A DNA stretch of 64,000 nt from Nitrososphaera sp. (GCF_013388945.1 NZ_JACAEH010000007.1:1-64000); one strand, 5' to 3'. Positions 41,092 to 48,586 are shown, numbered from the stretch's first letter. Numbers and translations are program-made. Notes: a model not told the origin generated them from the sequence alone.

Positions 41092-41292
41092 ATGCGGGGT
41101 ACAGGCGCAGTGGCAAAACCATTTCAAACAAGGCCTGCAAAGGCGGGAACAAAGGGCGGCACAGGTTTTTGCGTGTCATGCGCGGCGGTGGCAACAACAG
41201 AGGCTCTGTTCAAACTCGAAGGCGCGATAGTCATTCAGAGGTACTGTGACAGCTGCCTTCCTCAGGCGCGGTACGAGACTTCAGGATACTGA
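41092..41292 (+). CDS. Small zinc-binding protein
   Basis: A 66-residue protein with two CxxC sites (GFCVSCAAVATTEALF and RYCDSCLPQ), a zinc-ribbon layout, preceded by a basic N-terminal tail. It is followed after one base by a 31-residue zinc micro-protein on the same strand. It is the first of the Cys-rich genes in this accessory stretch. Function is unknown. Confidence 0.6.
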   Translation: MRGTGAVAKPFQTRPAKAGTKGGTGFCVSCAAVATTEALFKLEGAIVIQRYCDSCLPQARYETSGY

Positions 41293-41293
41293 G

Positions 41294-41389
41294 ATGGCTC
41301 TGACTTTTCTGCGCAGGGACGTCTGCCGGAATTGTGGCTTGAGGGATGTCCGGGCCGGCAATTACTGCGACGGCTGCGCGAGGGCCTGA
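41294..41389 (+). CDS. 31-residue zinc-ribbon micro-protein
   Basis: The frame from ATG 41294 to TGA 41387-41389 encodes MALTFLRRDVCRNCGLRDVR and eleven more residues with a second CxxC (YCDGCARA). The two CxxC pairs, about 12 residues apart, could hold one zinc ion with little other structure. It starts one base after the previous gene, suggesting co-translation. It is one of the smallest plausible genes in the window. Confidence 0.5.
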   Translation: MALTFLRRDVCRNCGLRDVRAGNYCDGCARA

Positions 41390-41391
41390 CG

Positions 41392-41781
41392 TTACCGGTC
41401 AATTCTCGAGCCGTCGACTGCGTCCATTATCACCTGGGCGGCGTGGCTGCCAAAGTTTGTCTTGCAGTAATTTTCGTTTCGCAGTTTCGAGTCCAGCCTG
41501 CCCGCCCTTATCAGGTCAGAGATCCTGTTTACGGCGGCAAGAAAGTTCATCGACGACGTCCACGTGAGTATTATCTCGCATTTGTCGCACACCTGCATCC
41601 TTGCGTTGCGCGCAAATATCTCTCCACAGAATATACAGGTGCCGTATACCATCGACTTGCCGGAGCGCGGGGCGCCTATGCCAAAATGAACCATGTTGAA
41701 ACACCCCCTGCACAGGTGCTTTGCGCATGTCAGGCAGGTGTGGTATTCCTCGCCTTTGCTACAGATTTCGCACAGGACCAA
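41392..41781 (-). CDS. Cys-rich zinc-finger protein
   Basis: A 129-residue protein. The first 70 residues carry several Cys pairs (LCEICSKGEEYHTCLTC, LCRGCFNMVH, GTCIFCGEIF, VCDKCEII), resembling B-box or double zinc-ribbon arrangements. The C-terminal part is helical and basic. It follows the 41786 gene on the same strand after four bases, so co-transcription is likely. Function is unknown. Confidence 0.65.
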   Translation of the reverse strand: MVLCEICSKGEEYHTCLTCAKHLCRGCFNMVHFGIGAPRSGKSMVYGTCIFCGEIFARNARMQVCDKCEIILTWTSSMNFLAAVNRISDLIRAGRLDSKLRNENYCKTNFGSHAAQVIMDAVDGSRIDR

Positions 41782-41785
41782 TCGA

Positions 41786-42433
41786 TCACTGTTCTTTGAA
41801 CCGTCGGTACACCTTATCCTGGAACTCGAGAAAATTGATTTCCACGCTGGAGCCTTTCAACGATTGCGTTTTTGCTGCAAGGCGCGACGGGCGGCAGTCA
41901 TAGCCATAGGAAGACGAGTAATACACGCTGCGCAGGCTGGGGTGCGCTGCCAAGATGTCTCTGATTGCGCTGAAGTACTCTTGCAACGGCTCGGCACCGG
42001 TCGCTTTCCTTCCCGCGTTGTTGTTTTGCATGCCTACGGCCACCAGCTCTTCTGTCGCGCGACTGAATATGCAGACATCGAAAACGTGCTCCTGATTTGA
42101 CCTGCCCCGGATCTTGTTTGCCATTACAAACTTGTACATTGCAGGAGTAAATTTCGACGACAGGAGCACCGCAAACCTGAACCTTGAAAAAGAGTCCTCG
42201 CAGTCAAGGAACGTCCGCCTCAGCTGGATAAGCGACTGGTCGTTAAGCCCGGATATCAACGAAGGCTTTTTGCTTTTTCCCCGGGTCTCCCTTCTGCCTG
42301 CGACGGCTTCGCTGCAGTTGCATTCTTCTGCTATGATTTCAAGGATCTGAAAAGGGATGTGGTAATTTGCAAGGCGGGACTCGATCTCCTGCCTCTCCTT
42401 CGGGGAAAGCCGCTGTTCAACTGCAGACAAGTG
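41786..42433 (-). CDS. Hypothetical protein
   Basis: A 215-residue protein starting MHLSAVEQRLSPKERQEIE. It has a helical first third and an alpha/beta middle with VFDVCIFSRATEELVAVGMQ and SLRSVYYSSSYGYDC, which could be a small nuclease-like or ligand-binding fold. No firm motif can be named. ATG 42433 lies about 27 bases from ggtttaatag, so it is preferred over 42448. Confidence 0.55.
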   Translation of the reverse strand, partial: HLSAVEQRLSPKERQEIESRLANYHIPFQILEIIAEECNCSEAVAGRRETRGKSKKPSLISGLNDQSLIQLRRTFLDCEDSFSRFRFAVLLSSKFTPAMYKFVMANKIRGRSNQEHVFDVCIFSRATEELVAVGMQNNNAGRKATGAEPLQEYFSAIRDILAAHPSLRSVYYSSSYGYDCRPSRLAAKTQSLKGSSVEINFLEFQDKVYRRFKEQ

Positions 42434-42490
42434 CATTCTATACAACATGACGACTATTAAACCCGGGTATTTGGCCGCATCAATTTCGCA

Positions 42491-42514
42491 TGTTTATTAG
42501 GCACGCAGTGCCTA
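42491..42514 (+). promoter_or_regulatory. TATA element overlapped by a perfect palindrome
   Basis: tgtttattagg (42491-42501) is the TATA region. TAGGCAC-GCA-GTGCCTA (42498-42514) is a perfect 7-3-7 inverted repeat between TATA and the expected start site (about 42520) of the leaderless TFB-like gene. Its place is that of a repressor operator. Confidence 0.55.
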
Positions 42515-42521
42515 CGACATC

Positions 42522-42839
42522 ATGTCACAAAGCAATAACTCGACCTTGTTGAAAGTTAACGAGGGCATCAATGAATTGTGCGACAAGCTAAAGCTTACAT
42601 CTTTTGTGAGGGAGAGGTGCCTTGAAATGTCCGGAAAACTGGAAAGAGAAGGCGGCGCAGGCCTGACCGGCTCTACCACAAACGCGGTTGCCTGCAGCAT
42701 TGTATCAGTGGTCCACGAAGAAGCGCATCGGCGGGGCAGAGTGCCCATGCACCTTCCTGACAAGATGATAGGAAAAGTGTTTGGTCTGGACGGCGGGGAT
42801 ATAGCCCGGGGCAAGCACATAATGAACTCGCGAAGGTGA
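42522..42839 (+). CDS. Single-cyclin-repeat TFB-like protein
   Basis: A 105-residue protein that looks like one cyclin repeat of TFIIB/TFB: a helix with VNEGINELCDKLKL, then SFVRERCLEMSGKLE, STTNAVACSIVSVVHEEAHR and HLPDKMIGKVFGLDGGDIAR, the last comparable to the recognition helices of TFB repeats. It has no zinc ribbon, no B-finger and no second repeat. It could compete with TFB or act as an adaptor or regulator. Full-length TFB is at 49312. The leaderless start is ATG 42522. Confidence 0.6.
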   Translation: MSQSNNSTLLKVNEGINELCDKLKLTSFVRERCLEMSGKLEREGGAGLTGSTTNAVACSIVSVVHEEAHRRGRVPMHLPDKMIGKVFGLDGGDIARGKHIMNSRR

Positions 42840-43009
42840 CATTGGAGGTAGTGAACGGCCTCGGGAGACCTCGTCTTAAAATCTGGCTCTGCCGCTGAAA
42901 GCGTAGTGGCAGAAGGCATTTCGCCAGAATAGCTGCAGCACTGCGCTTGGCAGAGTTTTGCTGGGAGTTATATGTCCGTACGGTCATCATTATTCTGTGA
43001 GCATGGCAA

Positions 43010-43192
43010 ATGTTTTCTTTATCCGCCTGGGCCATGCCCATAGTCAATGCGCTGGGGCCGTCCGGCTACCCTGCGCTTCAGAACTTTCTGTGGCACGTAT
43101 TGGACAAGAACCGGCTCTTCTCGTCAGGTAAGAGGATATTCTTTATCCTTCTTGCTGCTGTCACTTTTGAGATGCTTGAGGAAGCAATCTAG
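43010..43192 (+). CDS. Possible small hydrophobic protein
   Basis: A 60-residue frame (MFSLSAWAMPIVNALGPSGY) with a hydrophobic C-terminal stretch (RIFFILLAAVTFEMLEEAI) that could be a membrane helix. A TATA-like gttatatg lies near 42971. Support is modest: no similarity was recognised, and another short frame overlaps it. Confidence 0.35.
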   Translation: MFSLSAWAMPIVNALGPSGYPALQNFLWHVLDKNRLFSSGKRIFFILLAAVTFEMLEEAI

Positions 43193-43280
43193 CATGCGTC
43201 GGTAGGCATTTCTGCGGCGTCTGAATTCGCAGGGGTTTAAGTTTGCCTGAGCTTTACAGGTAAATCCGCCGACAATTCTG

Positions 43281-43490
43281 TCATGAATGGGAAATCTCTT
43301 TGAACGAAGGCGACGCTCCGACAAACCTGGCAATTTTGTGCTTTAGAAAAACTTCGTGCTCTTTGCCGCAGTCGTTGCATCGGAGTCGAATTCTGCCGGA
43401 AACACTTCTGTATTTTGGCTTTATTGTGTCATCTTCTGCAACGCATACCATCACGTTGCCGCAATCGCAGGAAAATGACTGCTTTACCAT
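43281..43490 (-). CDS. Small zinc-ribbon protein
   Basis: A 69-residue protein starting MVKQSFSCDCGNVMVCVAED. The Cys pairs CDCG and CNDCGKEHEVF form a ribbon-like site with strands between (IRLRCND). ATG 43490 sits about 27 bases from ccttaag. It is one of a group of Cys-rich small genes in 41-45 kb. Confidence 0.55.
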   Translation of the reverse strand: MVKQSFSCDCGNVMVCVAEDDTIKPKYRSVSGRIRLRCNDCGKEHEVFLKHKIARFVGASPSFKEISHS

Positions 43491-43604
43491 GTGTCTGTTT
43501 GGCATGCCGGCCTCTTAAGGTTTGATAGAGTATGACGCGTGCAGAAAGTGGCGGGCCCAGGGGGTCCAGGAGTCTTTATAGAACACGCAGAGGTGACAAA
43601 AGCA

Positions 43605-43853
43605 TTGAAAGGTAACAGGCTGCCTTATAAAAAAGAAGGCGTGTACATCCTGGCGCGCAGCAGCACCCGCCCCGAATACCATATTGCAAAAATCATAAGC
43701 GAGGGCGAGACGTCCAACCCGAGTTCGGTTGGAAATGCGAGCACGAAATGCCTGCGCTATTACAAGAGCCACGAATATTCGATAGCGGAAAAGGAGCCCC
43801 GGCGCGACGAGATTTGCCGCAAATGCCAGTCGATGAGGCATGCCGGCGGCTGA
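43605..43853 (+). CDS. Small basic protein with a C-terminal Cys pair
   Basis: An 82-residue protein with a strand-rich middle (GVYILARSSTRPEYHIAKII) and a late CRKCQSMRHAGG. TTG 43605 is about 30 bases after tttatag; GTG 43593 is an alternative. The frame is open to 43539, but that part covers a tRNA-Arg-like fragment and looks non-coding. Function is unknown. Confidence 0.5.
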   Translation: MKGNRLPYKKEGVYILARSSTRPEYHIAKIISEGETSNPSSVGNASTKCLRYYKSHEYSIAEKEPRRDEICRKCQSMRHAGG

Positions 43854-43877
43854 AACCGTGCCTGCCAATCATTGTGT

Positions 43878-44168
43878 CTAGATCTCACTGGTGCCCTTCC
43901 AGCCCATCTTTTTCGCCCCTGCCTGCCACGACTTGGCAGCCGCCTCTGTCGCGAAATCTTCGGTGTACACTTCGCTCATCGAATCCCTCACGTTGAACGG
44001 GCCTCTCCACAAATTCAGCTTTGCGTCTTTGTGTTTCGCCTTTATGTGGTCGTTTATCGACATGCGGTGCTCTGCGCTGGTCTTGTAGTCTTTGGCGATT
44101 ATGTAATGCCCGCAGACGCCGCAATAGGCTGCAATCGCTGCAATGCGCTTGCCTTCTTTGCTCGCCAC
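43878..44168 (-). CDS. Zinc-finger protein (C2H2-like)
   Basis: A 96-residue protein. The first half has a zinc-finger-like element YCGVCGHYIIAKDYKTSAEH followed by HIKAKHKD, giving Cys-Cys-His-His spacing with a long insert. The second half contains VRDSMSEVYTEDFATEAAA. The GTG at 44168 opens the frame. Possible nucleic-acid binding; unknown function. Confidence 0.6.
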   Translation of the reverse strand: MASKEGKRIAAIAAYCGVCGHYIIAKDYKTSAEHRMSINDHIKAKHKDAKLNLWRGPFNVRDSMSEVYTEDFATEAAAKSWQAGAKKMGWKGTSEI

Positions 44169-44252
44169 CGTGTTCTCCTGCCTTTACTCCTTGAGCCAGC
44201 CACCACTAATAATTCATCGCTCTGTCATCAAGCCGCAGGTTTCGGATCGCGG

Positions 44253-44585
44253 CTATTGAAACTCTGGAAAATGTTTGCCAAGCATATTGATGCCTTGCCT
44301 GGTGATCGATACTTCATGGAAGTCCGCGTGATTTCTTAGAAAACCCCTGTCTATCATCCAGCGCGTGATTTTGTAGAGGTTGCGCCTGTAGCTGTCGCCT
44401 GCATTAATGCGCAGATATTTCTCCAATTCAAGCTCGTTGCCCCAGTAATTCTTTGCTTTTATGTATTCGACGACGTTTGTCATGAGCACGGTTCTTCCCA
44501 CCACCCCTCCTTTCATCTCGTATATCCCACGCAGGAGCCAAGGCCACAGGGTTTCATTGTCTTCCGGACTCCACCTTTCTGACAC
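44253..44585 (-). CDS. Winged-helix-like hypothetical protein
   Basis: A 110-residue protein. The middle reads TNVVEYIKAKNYWGNELELE and YLRINAGDSYRRNLYKITRW, followed by FHEVSITRQGINML, consistent with a winged-helix fold. It may be a small DNA-binding regulator. Its start lies 56 bases from the tRNA-Arg-like repeat that marks the left edge of the HicAB unit. Confidence 0.55.
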   Translation of the reverse strand: MSERWSPEDNETLWPWLLRGIYEMKGGVVGRTVLMTNVVEYIKAKNYWGNELELEKYLRINAGDSYRRNLYKITRWMIDRGFLRNHADFHEVSITRQGINMLGKHFPEFQ

Positions 44586-44640
44586 AGGGATTGAATGCAG
44601 AACCGGATATTTTAGGCAGCTTCCCGTTCAGAACAAAGTA

Positions 44641-44663
44641 CGGGCCCAGAGGGACTCGGACCC
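44641..44663 (-). repeat. Displaced 3' fragment of tRNA-Arg (attachment-site-like direct repeat)
   Basis: cgggcccagagggactcg (44641-44658) is identical to 45224-45241, the 3' end of tRNA-Arg(GCG). With one mismatch the match runs to 22 of 23 bases. Both copies face the same way and enclose about 580 bases with hicA and hicB. This is what remains when an element integrates into a tRNA 3' end. Confidence 0.7.
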
Positions 44664-44694
44664 GGATGGGTTCGGGTCTTGTAGAAAAATACAG

Positions 44695-44922
44695 CTAATT
44701 GGGGATCTCTATTACGATCTTTCTGTCCTTCTTTGCCTGCTCTTCAAGTGTATCCAATACCAGCTGGATGGCTTCGGTCATGTTCTCTTTCAATTCTTCA
44801 ATAGTTTCGCCTTCGCTGATGGCTCCGGGAAGCTCTATGCATTGCCCTGTATATCCTCCTTCGGGCGCTTCCTGGATTCTTATCGTGAATTTTCTATTAC
44901 CGACGTTCTTCTTAAGGGCCAT
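44695..44922 (-). CDS. hicB: HicB-type antitoxin
   Basis: A 75-residue HicB protein: a partial RNase H-like fold with FTIRIQEAPEGGYTGQCIEL, PGAISEGETIEELKENMTEA and a helix IQLVLDTLEEQAKKD. No C-terminal DNA-binding domain follows, so it belongs to the short type. HicB binds and neutralises HicA. It lies 41 bases after hicA in the usual toxin-first order, in visibly AT-richer DNA than the flanks. Confidence 0.9.
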   Translation of the reverse strand: MALKKNVGNRKFTIRIQEAPEGGYTGQCIELPGAISEGETIEELKENMTEAIQLVLDTLEEQAKKDRKIVIEIPN

Positions 44923-44963
44923 CTATGGGATATAGCCTCGTTTGATTATAAAAGCTTAGCATG

Positions 44964-45179
44964 CTATAACTCGTTGAGAAACTCTTCCTTGGATATCCCT
45001 GCTTGGTCGAGTATCGACTTGAGGGTCGGTTCCTTTATCGGATCGTGCCTTGGAACCGTGGCATACCTTCCGTCCTGATGCATCAAGATGATGTGGCTGC
45101 CGCGCTGCCGGACTATTCTGAAGCCTTTGCGATCAAGTACTTTCAAGACATCGCGGTAGCTATGATTGCGTAAGCTCAC
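44964..45179 (-). CDS. hicA: HicA-type mRNA interferase toxin
   Basis: A 71-residue dsRBD-like protein: YRDVLKVLDRKGFRIVRQRG, then SHIILMHQDGRYATVPRHD and LKSILDQAGISKEEFL. The catalytic His follows the Gly-Ser in RQRGSHIIL. HicA cleaves mRNA and halts translation. GTG 45179 lies 27 bases from a catatac element; a longer frame that runs through tRNA-Arg was rejected. With hicB it forms a standard toxin-antitoxin pair. Confidence 0.92.
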   Translation of the reverse strand: MSLRNHSYRDVLKVLDRKGFRIVRQRGSHIILMHQDGRYATVPRHDPIKEPTLKSILDQAGISKEEFLNEL

Positions 45180-45223
45180 TCCTTGTAGGACTGAAAAAGT
45201 TGTATATGAATATGTACGGAAAG

Positions 45224-45298
45224 CGGGCCCAGAGGGACTCGAACCCTCGACCAACTGCTCCGCAGGCAGCCATTCTGTCCAAGCTGAACTATGGGCCC
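45224..45298 (-). tRNA. tRNA-Arg(GCG)
   Basis: The acceptor stem pairs GGGCCCA with TGGGCCC, with discriminator G. The anticodon arm is GCTGC-CTGCGGA-GCAGT (anticodon GCG) and the T-arm is GAGGG-TTCGAGT-CCCTC. The span is 75 nt with no intron. Its 3' end is repeated at 44641, which suggests that it served as an integration site. hicA starts 45 bases downstream of its 3' end. Confidence 0.95.
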
Positions 45299-45332
45299 AG
45301 TAGGGGTCAAGTCTAGCAACCATAATTAATAC

Positions 45333-45833
45333 CTAGCCGGCTGCAAGAACGGCGGCGTCTGCCTCTGCGCTGTATTTCAATGAAAGCGACAGCAGGTCCT
45401 CGGACTTGCGCAGCTCGCTCTCGTCGCCTGTGAGCAGGTAGTTCTTGAAGTGGTCGTTGCTTATCATCTCGGTCTCTATCGACTTTACGAGAAGCTCGCG
45501 AGATTCTGAATACTTGTCAGGAGTGTCGATGGCGTTTGCCCTTGCTATGAGCGACTGGTAGCGGGGCCTGTAGTCGTCGACGATGCCTGCCATCTCCTCG
45601 TTGCTGTACCCGCCTGCCTTCCACTTGCCTTCATGCGCCTGGTATTCCTGCGTCAGGTCGCCTGTCTCAAAGGCGATGGCGTTCCACGACTGGCGGAACG
45701 CGATGTCGCTTGCGTTTGCTATCTGGGGGTAAACGAGCAGGACGGCAAAAGCAACAACCGCCCCTATCACGCCGGCGGTGAGGATCAGCTGCCTCTGGCT
45801 CTTGCGCAACGCCTGTAGTGTCCAAAAGCGCAA
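45333..45833 (-). CDS. Single-pass membrane protein with helical external domain
   Basis: A 166-residue protein. One membrane helix (LILTAGVIGAVVAFAVLLVY, residues about 16-36) anchors a helical domain (GYSNEEMAGIVDDYRPRYQS, YSESRELLVKSIETEMISN) that recalls the four-helix sensor part of receptors. No cytoplasmic signalling domain is present. It could be a small sensor or stress protein. Its start is 87 bases from the divergent scpA gene. Confidence 0.6.
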   Translation of the reverse strand: MRFWTLQALRKSQRQLILTAGVIGAVVAFAVLLVYPQIANASDIAFRQSWNAIAFETGDLTQEYQAHEGKWKAGGYSNEEMAGIVDDYRPRYQSLIARANAIDTPDKYSESRELLVKSIETEMISNDHFKNYLLTGDESELRKSEDLLSLSLKYSAEADAAVLAAG

Positions 45834-45919
45834 AATAAACTAAGCGTCATTGGAGCAAGGTGTCAGGTTTTGTTGCGCGATAGCGTATTATATGCAAAAA
45901 CCGACCTCAGGGTGGAGAA

Positions 45920-46612
45920 TTGTCAGAAGCTGGGGGAGTGCCGGACACAAAGAAGACCATAGCCCAGCCCCCGCTCAACCTGCTGTTCAACCCCTCAATC
46001 CTTGCCAAAAAGGACGTCTGGAACGTCGACATCGTGGGGATACTGCAGCTGTTCCTCAACCTTCTCAATGCCACCGGCAACAAGGACCTGAGGATCTGCG
46101 GAATCGCGGCCGTGTCGTCGTCTATGATATACAGGCTAAAGGTCGAGAGCATATTTTTGCTTGAAAAGATTGCGATGCAGAAAAAGGGCCTGCAGGATCA
46201 GGAGCAGCTTCCGATCCCCGACCTTAACACGATAGAGCTGCCGTTCAGGGTCGAGTCCACCTACCCTGTTTCAGTCGAGGACCTGATGAAGGTGCTTGAA
46301 AACATGATAATGGAGCTTGCCCATCCAAGGCCGCGGAAAAAGCAGGTTGACCTTGAGCCCATCCAGACCTTTGACTTTGACCAGTACCTCGTAAAATTCG
46401 AGCAGATAATCCAAAAGTACGAGGACATGATATTTGACATAGTAAGCGCCGACGGCTCGGCCACGTTCAAGGCGCTGGTCGCAAACATGGACCCTGTCGA
46501 GATGGCAAGGTGCTTCATAGCGATGCTGTACCTTGCCATGAAGGACAAGGTCGACCTGGAGCAGCCAGACGATTCAGACGACGTCAGGATAACGCTGAAG
46601 CAGAAACAATAA
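45920..46612 (+). CDS. scpA: ScpA-like kleisin (chromosome segregation)
   Basis: A 230-residue protein. The N-terminal helical part binds SMC heads in this family (PPLNLLFNPSILAKKDVWNV, DIVGILQLFLNLL, DLRICGIAAVSSSMIYRLKV). The C-terminal winged helix closes the ring (ATFKALVANMDPVEMARCFI, AMLYLAMKDKVDLEQPD). With ScpB and SMC it forms the condensin-like complex. The SMC gene is not in the window. TTG 45920 opens the frame; scpB follows after 25 bases. Confidence 0.85.
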   Translation: MSEAGGVPDTKKTIAQPPLNLLFNPSILAKKDVWNVDIVGILQLFLNLLNATGNKDLRICGIAAVSSSMIYRLKVESIFLLEKIAMQKKGLQDQEQLPIPDLNTIELPFRVESTYPVSVEDLMKVLENMIMELAHPRPRKKQVDLEPIQTFDFDQYLVKFEQIIQKYEDMIFDIVSADGSATFKALVANMDPVEMARCFIAMLYLAMKDKVDLEQPDDSDDVRITLKQKQ

Positions 46613-46637
46613 AGTAATTCAGGCTTTCACACTAAAA

Positions 46638-47198
46638 ATGGTGCGCAACACGCTCCCTGACGACGAGGTGACTGCAAGGATAGAGGCCGCGCTCTACTCT
46701 GCAGGCAGGCCGCTGACAGTCGACGAGCTGGTCAGGGCGTCGGGCACAAACTCGAAGGAAAAGACGGTGCGCATAGTGGGCGAGCTTGTGAAAAAGACGA
46801 AATCGACGTTCAAGGCAATCGAGATAACGCCCCTTGAGGACGGCTCGTACGTCTTTCAGCTAAAGCCTTCGTTTACCCCCCTCATCCGCAAGTTCGCGCA
46901 GAGACCCATCATATCCGGCGCCACGCAAAAGACCCTCACCTACATCGCCTACGAGCAGCCGGTGACCTCAAAGCGCCTGGTGCAGATACGCGGGAGCCAG
47001 GTCTACCAGCACGTCAAAGAGCTTGAGCAGATGCAGTTTGTCGAGCACGAGTCGCTTGGAAGGCTGAAGGTGTACAGGACGACTGAAAAATTCAAAGAGT
47101 ATTTCGGCATAACCGACCTTAACTCCATGAAGAGCAAGCTGGTGGCAGAGACCAACCGGCAGAACCCCAAGCCTGCCGGCAAGCCTGAAGAGGCATAG
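46638..47198 (+). CDS. scpB: ScpB segregation and condensation protein
   Basis: A 186-residue double winged-helix protein. Domain 1 has EAALYSAGRPLTVDELVRAS, and domain 2 has QKTLTYIAYEQPVTSKRLVQ and IRGSQVYQHVKELEQMQFVE. The C-terminal TTEKFKEYFGI is typical of ScpB. It dimerises and clasps ScpA in the SMC complex. It sits in an operon with scpA. Confidence 0.92.
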   Translation: MVRNTLPDDEVTARIEAALYSAGRPLTVDELVRASGTNSKEKTVRIVGELVKKTKSTFKAIEITPLEDGSYVFQLKPSFTPLIRKFAQRPIISGATQKTLTYIAYEQPVTSKRLVQIRGSQVYQHVKELEQMQFVEHESLGRLKVYRTTEKFKEYFGITDLNSMKSKLVAETNRQNPKPAGKPEEA

Positions 47199-47272
47199 CG
47201 GCCCGGCTACAAGTATGAAAAATGAAAAAATTCTGAGACAAAAACTTATTTGCAAGCCCGGGGATGCGACGA

Positions 47273-48148
47273 ATGAGCATCCGCGTGACAGCCGGTACCC
47301 CTGCTGAAGTGATAGATGCCGCCATGACGGAGACACTCGGATCCTCGGCGGCAAATGCGCTAAAGTTTCACATCGCAAGGATGGCCGGCGTGGGCGACGC
47401 GTCCGCTCTTGCAGTCGAGGACCCTGACGCGTTTGAAGAGGTGGCAGCGCGATTGTTTGGCGCAGGCTCTGCCGCGCTCCTCAACAGGCTGGCCGCCTAC
47501 CTGTTCCGGTCCATAGTTCCTGCTTCTCGGTCCGGACCGCCTGATTATGCAGTCAAGGGCTCATTTGGAGAGCATGTGCGCCAGCTACGGGGCGCCTACA
47601 TCATCAAAAACGCCGTGCTTGAAATGAAGGACCGCGACCACGTGATAGCCTACTATTCGTCGCCGTTCCAGCTCGAGCAGATGGTGTACCACTTTGTCGT
47701 CAGGGGCCTGCAGAACAACCAGGTAACTTTCATGGCCGTGAGCAGGCAGGAAGAGCGCGCGTTCAGGGAGTTTCTTTGGGCAAACGGCATGGACGCAGAC
47801 AGCCTTGTTAAGCGCGGGGACATCGTAACCGTGTCCCACGACGAGCTGTATCCCGAAGGGCTTGACCCGTCCATCGAGCCCATCCTTGCCCGTCTGTATG
47901 CCGCAAGGGCTGAAATAAAGTCGAGGAAAAGGGCCGGCCTGAACATAATCGGGACCGTCGCAGGCAACCTTGCCCTGCGCGGAGAGGACGACAGGTGCCT
48001 CCGCCTGGAGCAGGCCTGGCACAGGACGGTACAGGACTATGCCGTGCCCGTGACCCTGCTGTGCCCCTACTCGGCAGACGTAATGACAGCCGAGTCAAGG
48101 GCAATGCTGATAGAGTGCCACAGCCGCAGCGTGCGCCCGCCCCTCTGA
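47273..48148 (+). CDS. MEDS-domain (DcmR-like) sensory protein
   Basis: A 291-residue protein with no DNA-binding domain. The C-terminal 190 residues match the MEDS domain, a RecA-related sensory fold: HVIAYYSSPFQLEQMVYHFV, NNQVTFMAVSRQEERAFREF, GDIVTVSHDELYP. The N-terminal 90 residues form a separate helical domain. MEDS proteins are linked to sensing of C1 compounds in methylotrophs and methanogens; the signal here is unknown. ATG 47273 is 25 bases after acttatttg. Confidence 0.75.
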   Translation: MSIRVTAGTPAEVIDAAMTETLGSSAANALKFHIARMAGVGDASALAVEDPDAFEEVAARLFGAGSAALLNRLAAYLFRSIVPASRSGPPDYAVKGSFGEHVRQLRGAYIIKNAVLEMKDRDHVIAYYSSPFQLEQMVYHFVVRGLQNNQVTFMAVSRQEERAFREFLWANGMDADSLVKRGDIVTVSHDELYPEGLDPSIEPILARLYAARAEIKSRKRAGLNIIGTVAGNLALRGEDDRCLRLEQAWHRTVQDYAVPVTLLCPYSADVMTAESRAMLIECHSRSVRPPL

Positions 48149-48199
48149 CCAGCAATCCGGCGCATGTTTTTTATTAGAGTGCAAAATACACAACTGCAA

Positions 48200-48586
48200 A
48201 TGCGCAAGTCTATAGAGAACCTTGCGGGCCGCAAGTTCACAGGTGGCCGCAGGATTGCCAACAGGGGCAGGAGAAAGTTCGAGATTGACAGGTATCCAAA
48301 TGAGGCTATTGCAGGTCCTACCGACATCGTGACAAGGAGGACGAGGGGCGGAAACGTCAAGGCTGCCTTCAAGTTCGCCGAGTTTGCAAACGTCATCGAC
48401 CCTGCTACGCACAAGGCTGTCAAGTCCAAGATAACCAAGGTCGCCAAGAACCCGGCAAACCGGGACTATGAGAGGCGTGGCGTGGTAAGCAAGGGCGCGC
48501 TCATCGAGACCGAGGCAGGCACTGCGCTTGTCACCTCGAGGCCGGGCCAGACGGGCGTCGTGAACGCCGTTTTAGTGAAGCAGTAA
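48200..48586 (+). CDS. rps8e: Ribosomal protein S8e
   Basis: A 128-residue small-subunit ribosomal protein, matching archaeal S8e in length. The N-terminus (RKFTGGRRIANRGRRKFEID), TRRTRGGNVKAAFKFAEFAN and the ending GVVSKGALIETEAGTALV are characteristic. It binds 16S rRNA. ATG 48200 is 29 bases from ttttttatt, giving a leaderless start; the frame open to 48164 is not used. It heads a run of translation-related genes (SRP19, Gar1). Confidence 0.96.
   Translation: MRKSIENLAGRKFTGGRRIANRGRRKFEIDRYPNEAIAGPTDIVTRRTRGGNVKAAFKFAEFANVIDPATHKAVKSKITKVAKNPANRDYERRGVVSKGALIETEAGTALVTSRPGQTGVVNAVLVKQ

Noticed and set aside
42888-42913. Hairpin TCTGCCGCT-AGTGGCAGA after the TFB-like gene as a terminator
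   Set aside because: One mismatch and no T-run follow it; archaeal termination does not need such hairpins.
43552-43569. A third copy of the tRNA-Arg 3' end (cgggcccagggggtcc)
   Set aside because: Only 13 of the first 15 bases match and the match ends there. It may be a decayed attachment remnant but is too weak to call.
45180-45323. Upstream extension of hicA through tRNA-Arg (119-residue version)
   Set aside because: The extra 48 residues are tRNA sequence in translation, and a TATA lies 27 bases before the GTG that opens the normal HicA domain.
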